A stretch of 64,000 nucleotides of DNA, from NCBI RefSeq assembly GCF_008638345.1, contig NZ_VTVA01000014.1, positions 57,632 through 121,631 of the forward strand, read 5' to 3'. Shown piece after piece: positions 30,086 through 38,306 of this stretch. The position numbers were made by a program, and so were the translations under genes. Under the pieces are notes generated by a model. The model saw only the letters and a list, made by a program, of their open reading frames with translations, searched no databases and was not told the DNA's origin. This stretch comes from Pseudomonas saliphila. GTDB taxonomy: Bacteria > Pseudomonadota > Gammaproteobacteria > Pseudomonadales > Pseudomonadaceae. Within the stretch, counting starts at the first letter, position 1. Each line of letters opens with the position of its first letter.

Positions 30086-30955
30086 TCAACGCTCCTCGTC
30101 CATCTGCCTCGACACGGAGGCGATCATTTCGGCCGAGAAGTTATCCAGCGATCCGACGAAGCCATTAATGTCCCGGGCAAACTTGTTGAAGATCATCACT
30201 GCCGGGATGGCGGCGAACAGGCCCAGAGCAGTAGCCAACAGTGCTTCGGCGATCCCTGGAGCCACCACCGCCAGACTGGCAGTCTTCATCGTGGCGATAT
30301 TGGCGAAACTGTTGAGGATGCCCCACACGGTGCCGAACAGACCGATAAAGGGCGCGGTTGCGCCGATGGTAGCCAGCACACCCATCATGGTGCCGAGCCG
30401 CGCGAGATCACGCTCCTGCACAATGCTGGACGTTAGCGACATGCGCTGCAGCAAGCGATTGATCTGATCGGCATTGGCATCGCCTGCGCGGTGCCGGCCG
30501 AAGTGTTTCAACTCGGCCTGGGCAACCTGCCACATCCGCCCCATGGGGCTTTTGTCGGCCTGCTCTGCCAGCGCAGCGGTCTCACCCTGGCGAAACGCCG
30601 CGAGAAACTGCTGATTGCTACGGCGCGTGCGGCTGAACACAATCAACTTTTCCATCAACACCGCCCAGGTCAGTAGCGAGCAGCACACCAGCAGTATCAT
30701 TACTGCCTTGACCACCATATCCGCCTGCAGAAACATTTCCCGTGCGCCGAATCGCTCGGTTGGCGCGACTCGCCCCGCCTCACTCGCCACCGGACTGCTT
30801 TCCACGGACTGAACTTGAGCGGGCGGCGTATCGAGTTGCTGCGCCAGCACCAGGCTGCCGGTCATTCCGCTGAGGACGATGAGTACCGATAACGCCGCCA
30901 ACCGCATACGCGCCTGCCAACGAGCCGCACGGGTAAGAAGGGTGCTGGTTTGCAT
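30086..30955 (-). CDS. exbB: MotA/TolQ/ExbB family proton channel protein
   Basis: This 289-aa protein has an N-terminal signal-like hydrophobic segment (about 20-38), an extra periplasmic stretch, and three further membrane helices at about 82-105, 190-212 and 230-252. The family core TVWGILNSFANIATMKTASLAVVAPGIAEALLATALGLFAAIPA is split between positions 198 and 242. It forms the proton channel with ExbD. Longer than TolQ, it matches the ExbB class with an N-terminal extension. Confidence 0.9.
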   Translation of the reverse strand: MQTSTLLTRAARWQARMRLAALSVLIVLSGMTGSLVLAQQLDTPPAQVQSVESSPVASEAGRVAPTERFGAREMFLQADMVVKAVMILLVCCSLLTWAVLMEKLIVFSRTRRSNQQFLAAFRQGETAALAEQADKSPMGRMWQVAQAELKHFGRHRAGDANADQINRLLQRMSLTSSIVQERDLARLGTMMGVLATIGATAPFIGLFGTVWGILNSFANIATMKTASLAVVAPGIAEALLATALGLFAAIPAVMIFNKFARDINGFVGSLDNFSAEMIASVSRQMDEER

Positions 30956-31008
30956 AAAGAACCTCTTGTTATCAATTGTTGTTAGGCATGCTGCTGATAG
31001 AGCTGAAA

Positions 31009-31299
31009 CTAAAGATTGAGTAAGACGTGCAAGTCGGCGACATAGCGGGCGAAGGCCTGGCGTCCGAAGGGGCTGAGGCGCACCCGCGTGCGTGGCTTCT
31101 TGCCGGCGAAATCCTTGGTGATCTGTACGTACTCTGCGTTTTCCAGGGTGCCAAGGTGTGCGCCCAGATTGCCGTCAGTTGCCTTGACGATGGATTTGAG
31201 CGCCACGAACTCCAGCCACTGACTGGCTTCGAGCGTGTTCAGCGCAGCCATGATCTTCAGGCGAACCGGCTGATGGATGATTTCGTCCGGACTGTGCAT
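31009..31299 (-). CDS. Winged-helix transcriptional regulator (HTH_34-like)
   Basis: The 96-aa protein is a single winged helix: IIHQPVRLKIMAALN opens the domain and VKATDGNLGAHLGTLENAEYV is the recognition region, followed by a wing with KPRTRVRLSPFGRQAF. It belongs to a small class often encoded next to a short membrane protein, as here (31301-31849, 1 bp upstream). The start at 31299 fits the domain; the frame extends upstream into the membrane protein gene. It probably regulates its own operon and possibly exbB downstream. Confidence 0.8.
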   Translation of the reverse strand: MHSPDEIIHQPVRLKIMAALNTLEASQWLEFVALKSIVKATDGNLGAHLGTLENAEYVQITKDFAGKKPRTRVRLSPFGRQAFARYVADLHVLLNL

Positions 31300-31300
31300 G

Positions 31301-31849
31301 TCAGAAATTCCGTAGCCAGACGCCAGAGATAGCCAGCGTGCCGCCGAAGGCGAACGCCATCCACCACCAGAACCAGACGTCCAGCCCCACAAACCCAGCC
31401 ATGCTCAGCACCGCCAGTACTATGCCGATGGCCAGATAACGCGGCCTGAGCTGCACCCCACGCAGGATGTACAACGTGGCTACGAACAGGGGTGCGAGCA
31501 TGGAGCCCTGCTTGGGCGTCAGCGGCCACATGACGATGTTGATCAGCACGCAGAGCAGCAGAATGCTGCCGATCAGCGCGAGATAGCGCCAGGCGATACC
31601 GGGGATGTCGGGATTGGTGCGACGGGCAAGGGAACTGCCGATTATCAGCGTGACTACGACCACCAGCGTCCAGATGAGCAGGATGTAATCAAGGAACAGC
31701 CCGGTCAGCGCGAAACCGATGAGGTACGCAATGCCCCATAAAACCATTTGACCTGATTCGGCCTGATAGTCCTGAAACCCGGCGGCACGGGCATTGATTT
31801 CGGCAATGTCCCGCAGGGCGCGGGCGGCTTCTTCGGCAGATGACGCCAT
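31301..31849 (-). CDS. Multi-spanning membrane protein paired with the winged-helix regulator
   Basis: The 182-aa protein has an amphipathic N terminus (about 1-25) and five to six membrane helices (about 35-55, 56-75, 87-107, 115-130, 137-155, 157-178). I recognise no enzyme or transporter motif. It is translated just ahead of the small winged-helix regulator, which suggests that the membrane protein controls or is controlled by it. Function unknown. Confidence 0.65.
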   Translation of the reverse strand: MASSAEEAARALRDIAEINARAAGFQDYQAESGQMVLWGIAYLIGFALTGLFLDYILLIWTLVVVVTLIIGSSLARRTNPDIPGIAWRYLALIGSILLLCVLINIVMWPLTPKQGSMLAPLFVATLYILRGVQLRPRYLAIGIVLAVLSMAGFVGLDVWFWWWMAFAFGGTLAISGVWLRNF

Positions 31850-31861
31850 AAGCTAAAAACT

Positions 31862-31883
31862 CTTTGTTATTCGTTATGCAAAG
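31862..31883 (-). promoter_or_regulatory. Candidate operator: CTTTG inverted repeat
   Basis: CTTTG (31862-31866) and CAAAG (31879-31883) are inverted around 12 bp, 13-34 bp before the start codon of the membrane protein. The position fits autoregulation by the winged-helix protein. No other support is available. Confidence 0.3.
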
Positions 31884-32069
31884 TACTCTAGGTAATAGAG
31901 CGAACGAAAACAAGTATCGTCTCAGATTTTTAATTTAAGGTTTTGTGATCCAGTAGCGAGACATGAAATCAATACTAGGTCACCCCAAGATAAACAAGTG
32001 AGTGCGGGAGGCGATCGCAGCGCGCTTTGGGGTTTTCTGCAAGATCGGCTAAAACCAGTGAGTATAGAG

Positions 32070-32573
32070 TCAGCGCTGGGCATTCCACCAATCAACCGCT
32101 CGGCGACTGATCTCCGCTACTGGCAGGGTCGCATCCACGGTCAATACGCGTGGTTCGTCAACGGGTCTCTGCAAGGTGGCGAACTGGCTGCTGATCAGCT
32201 TCAGGGACATGAAATGCCCCTTGCGCAAAGCAGAACGCCGTTGTACTTCTGCCTGATCAAGATCCAGAAATACGAATCCCAGTTCTGGAATGGCCCGCCG
32301 CAGCTGCTCCCGATAGCGACGGCTCAACGCCGAGCAACTCAACACGGGCTTCTGCCCCGCCGCTACCGCGCTGACCAGCAACTCACCGAGTTGACGGAGC
32401 CACTCCACACGATCCTCATCATCCAGTGCGATACCACTGCGCATCTTCTCGATGCTGGCTGCGCTGTGGAACTGGTCACCTTCAATGTGTACACCACCTG
32501 CGCGCTCGGCGATGGCCTCGGCGATAGTGCTTTTGCCACAGGCTGTCACTCCCATGACCACCAATGCATTCAT
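32070..32573 (-). CDS. gntK: Gluconokinase
   Basis: This 167-aa P-loop kinase phosphorylates gluconate with ATP, feeding 6-phosphogluconate into the Entner-Doudoroff or pentose phosphate routes. The P-loop is GVTACGKST (residues 8-16). The substrate region HIEGDQFHS and the segment RVEWLRQLG are characteristic of GntK. The start at 32573 follows AAGG; a longer frame upstream has no family similarity. It is not linked here to a gluconate transporter. Confidence 0.92.
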   Translation of the reverse strand: MNALVVMGVTACGKSTIAEAIAERAGGVHIEGDQFHSAASIEKMRSGIALDDEDRVEWLRQLGELLVSAVAAGQKPVLSCSALSRRYREQLRRAIPELGFVFLDLDQAEVQRRSALRKGHFMSLKLISSQFATLQRPVDEPRVLTVDATLPVAEISRRAVDWWNAQR

Positions 32574-32713
32574 ACCTTGCTGAATATATTCCCCCTCGGC
32601 ACCTACCTCCAGTCTAGCCGGGCTACTGGCAAGTCGTCTGGGCTGACACCGCAGCCTGATCACAACCTATCTGATCAAATGCCTGGATTCACCCCGCCGC
32701 TATTCGCCAGCGG

Positions 32714-33331
32714 CTATCCTGGCAACTCGGTGTTTTCCTTTCTGGCCTTCCACAGATAATCGATCAACAGCTCTCTGGCCCAGGATTCAAGCGGCTGGTA
32801 CGCCTGTAGGTGGCCTTCGCTCAATCTTGCGATGCGAATGAACGGTTGCTCGAGACTGCTGTTGTCGATCACATGTACTTCATTGGCGAGCGCCAGCGCC
32901 CGGCGGACATTGTCGAGGGTGCGGGGGATACGGGATTCAATTTTGATTTCAGGCACGGCATGACCACCCTCACCCACCCTCTGCGCGACCCGCGCCTTGT
33001 TCAGATCCGAGCAGTCGAGATGAATGAGCACCAGAATCACCTGATAGCCAAGCGCTCTGGCGTCGGCGATGAAATCGATTTTGGAGGGATGCGAGAAGAC
33101 GGTCTCGTAGCAGAAGGTGGCGCCCTCCTGCAGCAGCTCATAACGGATGATCTCCGCTAACCGCGCGGCGCGGTAGCTGCTCTCTTCCGGGCTGTCAGGG
33201 GATAGATCCCGGGCGATATTATCGGCATTGATGAAGACCATGCCCCGTGGCTCAAGGAACAGCCGGTAGAAGGTGCTCTTGCCCGCGCCATTGCCGCCGG
33301 TAAGGATCCAGAGTTGTTTCTCCGGTGGCAT
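32714..33331 (-). CDS. Zeta-toxin-like P-loop kinase
   Basis: The 205-aa protein has a Walker A motif GGNGAGKST (residues 12-20), then FINADNIARDLSP and the segment ATFCYETVFSHPSK, which fit the zeta toxin / AAA_33 kinase group. Zeta toxins phosphorylate UDP-N-acetylglucosamine and block wall synthesis. The preceding gene on the strand encodes a ParD-like protein, 11 bp away. The pair may be a toxin-antitoxin module, although this zeta-like subgroup also includes proteins with no proven toxicity. Confidence 0.75.
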   Translation of the reverse strand: MPPEKQLWILTGGNGAGKSTFYRLFLEPRGMVFINADNIARDLSPDSPEESSYRAARLAEIIRYELLQEGATFCYETVFSHPSKIDFIADARALGYQVILVLIHLDCSDLNKARVAQRVGEGGHAVPEIKIESRIPRTLDNVRRALALANEVHVIDNSSLEQPFIRIARLSEGHLQAYQPLESWARELLIDYLWKARKENTELPG

Positions 33332-33342
33332 GGGTCAGTTGA

Positions 33343-33747
33343 TCATCCCTGCAGGGGCACAAACTGGCCATCGCGGAAACGCCCGGTCTCGATGCGCCCG
33401 TCCGGGTGGTGCTCTTCCAGCAGGCCCGGCATCGAGCGGCTGGCCTGATAACGGATCGTCGAGGCGCTGACCCGGTCACTCAGGGTGCCGGCGGCCCGGG
33501 CCAGGTCGATATCGGCGAATACATCATCGGAGGCGACCGGCTCGACGCGCACCGGCTCAATGCAGATCCGTGCCAGCCCTTCCCTGACCGCGAGCAATGC
33601 GCGGGCATCCAGATCGCGTTCCACGGCGCGGCCGATTTCGGCCCAGTACTCAATCTGGCGCGGCGTGGTGCGCTTTTCCAGGCTGCCCTGGGTTGCCGCG
33701 GCCACTACCAGTTTTTCATCAAGTCGAAGCGGTGAAGACGTAGCCAT
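33343..33747 (-). CDS. ParD-like family protein, likely antitoxin partner
   Basis: The 134-aa protein has a short N-terminal segment and a region RTTPRQIEYWAEIGRAVERDLD typical of ParD-like proteins (ribbon-helix-helix relatives). It ends in DGRIETGRFRDGQFVPL, the kind of tail seen when the domain is joined to a kinase-binding segment. The start at 33747 has AGGAG 7 bp upstream. It precedes the zeta-like gene by 11 bp, the usual antitoxin-toxin order. Confidence 0.7.
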   Translation of the reverse strand: MATSSPLRLDEKLVVAAATQGSLEKRTTPRQIEYWAEIGRAVERDLDARALLAVREGLARICIEPVRVEPVASDDVFADIDLARAAGTLSDRVSASTIRYQASRSMPGLLEEHHPDGRIETGRFRDGQFVPLQG

Positions 33748-33836
33748 AACCATTCTCCTGATCACTGATTACTGTCGGTCACCATAGCAATTTTAGCGTC
33801 GCGCTACAAGCGTGCCTGTGTATCAGAGCGTGCTGA

Positions 33837-34844
33837 TCAGAAGCCTTCGCCAGCCAGCCGATCGGCCAGGTCCTCGAGGATATCGAGGCCTTGCACGTCC
33901 GTATCCAGCCAAGGCAAACGCGGGCGCGGCAGACTGGCGAATTCCTCGTCTATGCGCTGCAGATAGGTCGCCTCCTGCTGGCGCCGGCGATTAAGAAACT
34001 CACCGTCCGCTTCGGCGGGAATGACTCGATTCACCAAAGCGGCCACCACAGGAATACCTGCCTCCTGCAGCGTGTTCACTGCCCTGGCGGTTTCCAGGAT
34101 GGGCAAGCGTTCGGGTGTCAGAACGAACAGAAAACCACTCAGCGTTGCGTCCTCCAGCCGCCGACGCGCCTGGTGAAACAGCCGGCGCCGGTTGAGCAGC
34201 GTTTCGGCTATGTCCCGGGTGCGCTGGTCCAGGGCACTTAATGCGTCCTCCTTCGGATCATCGAAGGGGGTATTCAGGTCGCGGCCGCTCTTGGGTGTCA
34301 GATGCTTGAGTACCTTGCCCAGCTGTTCGGACTTGCGATTATGCGTGAGCAGACCATCCGTCCAGGCGGCCATGGCCTCAGGCAGGGTCAGTAACCGCAG
34401 GGTATGACCCGTCGGCGCTGTATCGAAGATGATCAGATCGTAGGGCAGTTCAGGATCGGTGATCAGCCGGGCAATGCGCTCAAGCAGAGCCGCTTCCTGC
34501 GCGCCTGGCGATTGCCGGGTCAGTTGCATCTGACGCTTGAGCTCCTCCATCATTTCGGGGGCAGCAAAGCCGCGCATTTGCGCGGTGACGCGCGCCAGGT
34601 GTGCCTCCACCTCGATATCCGGATCGATCTCCATGGCATCCAGATTGGGCAGCAGGCGACGCGGCGTATCATCCAGCTGTTTGGCGAATACGTCACCTAG
34701 ACTGTGTGCCGGGTCAGTAGACACCACCAGACAGCGCTTGCCCCTGCGCGCTGCCAGTACTGCCAGCGCAGCTGAGACAGTGGTTTTGCCCACGCCGCCC
34801 TTGCCGCCCACCCAGACCAGGCGACGACTCAACAAATCAAACAT
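33837..34844 (-). CDS. ArsA/Get3-family ATPase lacking metal-binding cysteines
   Basis: The 335-aa ATPase has the deviant Walker A GKGGVGKT (14-21), the switch segment STDPAHS (42-48), and the later DTAPTGHTLRLL, all of ArsA/Get3 type. The only cysteine is Cys38, so neither the arsenite site of ArsA nor the CxxC zinc site of Get3 is present. It follows a 93-aa CC-ending protein and cstA on the same strand. That context points to a partner role for these proteins rather than arsenite export. The ATG at 34844 has AAGGA at good spacing. Confidence 0.8.
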   Translation of the reverse strand: MFDLLSRRLVWVGGKGGVGKTTVSAALAVLAARRGKRCLVVSTDPAHSLGDVFAKQLDDTPRRLLPNLDAMEIDPDIEVEAHLARVTAQMRGFAAPEMMEELKRQMQLTRQSPGAQEAALLERIARLITDPELPYDLIIFDTAPTGHTLRLLTLPEAMAAWTDGLLTHNRKSEQLGKVLKHLTPKSGRDLNTPFDDPKEDALSALDQRTRDIAETLLNRRRLFHQARRRLEDATLSGFLFVLTPERLPILETARAVNTLQEAGIPVVAALVNRVIPAEADGEFLNRRRQQEATYLQRIDEEFASLPRPRLPWLDTDVQGLDILEDLADRLAGEGF

Positions 34845-34872
34845 ATGCATTCCTTGTGGCAACAGACTGTGA

Positions 34873-35154
34873 TCAGCAACAGCGGAAATGATCCAGCGGG
34901 GAATGCTCCATACCCTGGCGCTTGTGCCAGTCATGGAAACGCTCGAGCAACAGCGGTTGCAATTCGAGGGTGTAATACGCCGCAGGGTTAGGCACGCCCA
35001 TCATCTCGGCGAACACCAGAAGCATGAACAGATCATCTTCGTCCCGCCGGGCGCGGGCAATCGCGCCGCGATAACGGGTGCTGTAGACCTCTTCCAGAAA
35101 GAAGCGCGCCTGGCCTAACCAGGCGCGCCACTCGGACGGTGTCTTTCTGGCCAT
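34873..35154 (-). CDS. Small protein ending in Cys-Cys, cory-CC-star type
   Basis: The 93-aa protein ends HFRCC-stop, with two terminal cysteines, and carries the segment YSTRYRGAIARARRDEDDLF and the helix DLFMLLVFAEMMGVPNP. This matches what I remember of the cory-CC-star family, which sits beside ArsA-type ATPases. The ATG overlaps the cstA stop (ATGA), in the place where E. coli and many bacteria have the small YbdD/YjiX protein. The two cysteines could bind a metal or accept a lipid; both are inference. Confidence 0.7.
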   Translation of the reverse strand: MARKTPSEWRAWLGQARFFLEEVYSTRYRGAIARARRDEDDLFMLLVFAEMMGVPNPAAYYTLELQPLLLERFHDWHKRQGMEHSPLDHFRCC

Positions 35155-36827
35155 CAGCTTTCCGAGGCGACCAGCGCGCGGTGACGTTTCAGCGCGGCGG
35201 CGCATTCCAGCGCGACCAGCACGGCTGCGACCAGCACCACGATATCCAACCCGAGCAGGAACCAGTTGCCCGCTTCGTAGAAGGTGCGCAGCTGGAACAG
35301 CAGCGCGACCACGGTCATCACCAGCAGGAAGCACAGCGGTGCGAGCGTGAACCACATAGGCCGACGCAGATGCACCAGCATGACGGTGATCACCAGCAGG
35401 GTCAGACCGGCCAGCAACTGGTTGGTGGTGCCAAACAGCGGCCAGATGATCATGCCGCCGGAGCCATCCGCGCCACCAGCGCCGAATGCCAGAAGCAGGC
35501 AGCTGCCTACGGCCAGCAGCGTAGCGGGCAGCGGTTGGGTCATCCACTTCTGTTGATAGATCTCGCCCCACTCCTGGAAGATATAGCGCTGCAGACGCAA
35601 GCCGGTGTCCATGGTGGTGCCGGCGAACAGTGCTGCCATCACCGTGAGCAACGTAGCGGCGGTGACTTCTGGTACACCCAGACCGTTATGGATGATGAAC
35701 GCGCCACCTTCGACGAAGGCCTTGACGCCGCCCTGACCAAAGGCGCTGTACATGGCCTGCCAGTCAGCAAAGCTGGCAAAACCGGCTGAAGCCACAAGGA
35801 TCGCGGCCAATGCCAGTCCACCTTCACCGATGGCGCCGAAATAACCAACAAAGCGCGCGTCAGTTTCACGGTTCAGCTGCTTGGAGGTAGTACCCGAAGA
35901 CACCAGACCATGGAAGCCTGAGATCGCGCCACAGGCGATGGTGACAAACAACAGCGGCACCATGGACGGCGTACCAACCGGCACGTCAATGTTCAGCATT
36001 GGAGCAATCATGGTGGGATTGAGCAGCACGATCGCGCCATACAGAACGATCAGGCCAACGAACAGCTGCAGGCCGTTGATGTAGTCCCGCGGCTGCAGCA
36101 GCACCCAGACCGGTAGTACCGAGGCAATGGCGGCATACGCGAACAGCAGCAGGATCCACATGGCATTGCCCGAGATCCCTGCGACTTCAGCAGGCATCTG
36201 CAACGGCACCGACGGCCCAATCCAGATCATCGCGTAGAGCGCCACAACCCCGAGCACAGAGACGACGGCCAGCGAGAGGACACGACGGTAGATCAGCTGC
36301 CCGATAATCAGCGCCACGATGATTGCACCCCAGACAGGCACCACCGCCGTCGGGAAACTCATCATCAGATTGGCAATTACCACCGCGAACACCGCATTCA
36401 CCATAAGCAGCACAAGGAAGATAACGATCATGAAAATGCTGCGTGCGCGCTTGCCGACCACATCACCGGTCAGCGAGCCGACTGAACGAGCCCGGTTGCG
36501 TACACTGGCCCAGATGGCGCCGGTATCATGCACCCCGGCGAAAAAGATAGTGCCGAACACCACCCAGAGAAACGCCGGCGCCCAACCCCAGATCACCGCA
36601 ATCGCCGGCCCGACAATTGGCGCGGCGCCCGCCACTGAGGTGAAGTGGTGGCCCCACAGGACGAATTTATTGGTTGGAACAAAATCGATACCGTCTTCGA
36701 ACTCATGGGCTGGGGTTCGGTAATCCGGATCCAGACGGTAGATTTTTTCAGCGATGAACTTGGAGTAAATAAAATACCCCAGGGCCATAAGAACCAGGCC
36801 GATTACCAACAGAATCGCGGCACTCAT
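35154..36827 (-). CDS. cstA: Carbon starvation protein CstA family transporter
   Basis: The 557-aa protein has about 14 to 16 membrane helices and the family hallmarks YRTPAHEFEDGIDFVPTNK (residues 36-54) and the GHHFTSVAGAAPIVGP segment directly after it. CstA proteins import peptides, and in E. coli also pyruvate, during carbon starvation. This one is shorter than E. coli CstA (about 700 aa) and resembles the shorter Gram-positive type in length. It heads an operon with a CC-ending small protein and an ArsA-like ATPase. Confidence 0.93.
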   Translation of the reverse strand: MSAAILLVIGLVLMALGYFIYSKFIAEKIYRLDPDYRTPAHEFEDGIDFVPTNKFVLWGHHFTSVAGAAPIVGPAIAVIWGWAPAFLWVVFGTIFFAGVHDTGAIWASVRNRARSVGSLTGDVVGKRARSIFMIVIFLVLLMVNAVFAVVIANLMMSFPTAVVPVWGAIIVALIIGQLIYRRVLSLAVVSVLGVVALYAMIWIGPSVPLQMPAEVAGISGNAMWILLLFAYAAIASVLPVWVLLQPRDYINGLQLFVGLIVLYGAIVLLNPTMIAPMLNIDVPVGTPSMVPLLFVTIACGAISGFHGLVSSGTTSKQLNRETDARFVGYFGAIGEGGLALAAILVASAGFASFADWQAMYSAFGQGGVKAFVEGGAFIIHNGLGVPEVTAATLLTVMAALFAGTTMDTGLRLQRYIFQEWGEIYQQKWMTQPLPATLLAVGSCLLLAFGAGGADGSGGMIIWPLFGTTNQLLAGLTLLVITVMLVHLRRPMWFTLAPLCFLLVMTVVALLFQLRTFYEAGNWFLLGLDIVVLVAAVLVALECAAALKRHRALVASES

Positions 36828-36927
36828 GTAGTGCTCCTTGGTTATTGTTAGAGGACCTCTGAAAACGCTCCTACCGACCTGCGAGGGTCTGGCATGGCAT
36901 TTTCAGGCGCTTCCTTAGCATCAAACA

Positions 36928-36949
36928 GGTTCCGGCATTGTCCGGAACC
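36928..36949. terminator. 8-bp hairpin between lipocalin and cstA genes
   Basis: GGTTCCGG (36928-36935) and CCGGAACC (36942-36949) form a perfect inverted repeat with 6-nt loop, about 63 bp beyond the lipocalin stop. The following U tract is short, so it may be a weak terminator or an operator for cstA. Confidence 0.4.
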
Positions 36950-37012
36950 CCCTTAATATAGTCATTATTCAGCAATCAGCCCAGCGCGCGAACGTCTCAC
37001 CAGCCGGACAGG

Positions 37013-37534
37013 CTAGTCATGCTCGACATAAATCAGCTCATCGGTCGCGAAGCCGAGCTCTTCAGCCCGGGTTTCGAACGCTTCGATCAGCTCATCACTG
37101 ACTTCAGGCTCACGCGCCAACAACCAGAGATAGTTGGTGTTGTTGCCGGCCACCCAGGCGTATTGATAGTCCTCCTTGTCGAGGCCGAAGATGGCGTAGG
37201 AGCCATAGAATGGGCCGAAGAATGAGACCTTCAGGTGACCGATGTCTTCCGAATAAACGAAGTAGCCCTTGCCTTCTGCCTCGCTCCACTCGCCTTTCTC
37301 TTTGGAGTAACCGCGATTGAGCACCCGGATGCCGCCGTCTTCTCTCAGGCTGTATTCGGCCGAGACGTTGCTCAGTCCCCGCTCGAATGAATGGTCCAGT
37401 CGAGCGATTTCGTACCAGGTACCGAGGTAGCGGTCTTTGTCGAAGTTATCCACCGGCACGACCTTGTCCGGCAGACTGACGCAGCCAACCAGCAAAGCAA
37501 CACCCAGTGCGACCAATGCGTTACGACACATCAT
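37013..37534 (-). CDS. blc: Outer-membrane lipocalin Blc
   Basis: The 173-aa lipoprotein has a lipobox ending LVGC and the lipocalin motif YLGTWYEIARLDHSFERG with the conserved GxW. The closing strand segment YLWLLAREPEVSD is typical of bacterial Blc. Blc binds lysophospholipids at the outer membrane. The start at 37534 has AGGAG at 7 bp; an upstream ATG at 37540 is also possible. It overlaps the end of the glutamine amidotransferase gene by 14 bp and is presumably co-transcribed. Confidence 0.93.
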   Translation of the reverse strand: MMCRNALVALGVALLVGCVSLPDKVVPVDNFDKDRYLGTWYEIARLDHSFERGLSNVSAEYSLREDGGIRVLNRGYSKEKGEWSEAEGKGYFVYSEDIGHLKVSFFGPFYGSYAIFGLDKEDYQYAWVAGNNTNYLWLLAREPEVSDELIEAFETRAEELGFATDELIYVEHD

Positions 37535-38234
37535 TGTCATGCTCCTTTCTATGCAGGAAATCCAGTATGCAAGTCATCACTGACTGCGTCGCTTGCAGTT
37601 GTTCGGGTGTTACCGCACATATGTCTGCTGCGGTTTGTACGTAGGTGCCGCCCTGCTCCAGCGTCGCCGTATCTGCCTGGACAAAGGCGTCGACCAGCGC
37701 AGCAGTGGCTTCAAGGTGAAATTGGAGGCCTATCACCCGATCACCGAGCTGAAAGGCCTGATTCTCAAAGACTGCGTTACTTGCCAGGCGTGTTGCACCG
37801 GCCGGCAGATCGAAGGTTTCACCGTGCCAGTGCAGGACATTGAGCTCATCAGGCAACTGAAAGCATTCAGGCTTGCCATGTTGCAGCCCTTGTACCGGAT
37901 ACCAGCCAATCTCGCGCTCGGCACCCGGGAATACTCGTGCGCCCATGACGTCGGCAATCAATTGCGCGCCCAGGCAGACACCCAATACCGGGATGCCCGC
38001 AGCAATAGCGTCACGAATGAACTGCTTTTCAGTAATCAGCCAGGGATAAGCTGCTTCGTCATGCACACTCATGGGGCCACCCATGATGATCAGCAGATCC
38101 AGCTCACCGAGTTTGGGCAACAGGTCCCGGGAGTACAGATGGGTCGAGGTAATGCCATAGCCCATACGCTGGAGCCAGGTCTCGATGGAACCTGGCCCCT
38201 CGAAGTCAGCGTGTTGCAGATAATGTGCGCGCAT
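37521..38234 (-). CDS. Class I glutamine amidotransferase domain protein
   Basis: The 237-aa protein is a stand-alone class I amidotransferase of the GMP-synthase-like type. The nucleophile region is PVLGVCLGAQLIADVMG (Cys near residue 87) and the His-Glu pair is in GLQFHLEATAAL. The GGPMSVHDE segment forms the oxyanion region. Such proteins hydrolyse glutamine or glutamine-like amides; no substrate can be named here. The start at 38234 follows GGGGAG. It lies just upstream of the lipocalin gene. Confidence 0.85.
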   Translation of the reverse strand: MRAHYLQHADFEGPGSIETWLQRMGYGITSTHLYSRDLLPKLGELDLLIIMGGPMSVHDEAAYPWLITEKQFIRDAIAAGIPVLGVCLGAQLIADVMGARVFPGAEREIGWYPVQGLQHGKPECFQLPDELNVLHWHGETFDLPAGATRLASNAVFENQAFQLGDRVIGLQFHLEATAALVDAFVQADTATLEQGGTYVQTAADICAVTPEQLQATQSVMTCILDFLHRKEHDNDVS

Positions 38235-38306
38235 ATGCACTCCCCGAAGCACCGCCCCCGTGACGCTTGATCCAGCATAGTTGCTTAAGCCGGATCGCGA
38301 GGGATT

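Noticed and set aside
34873..35571. Reading the CC-ending protein as a 232-aa protein
   Set aside because: The N-terminal extension overlaps cstA in another frame; the ATG at 35154 coupled to the cstA stop explains the gene.
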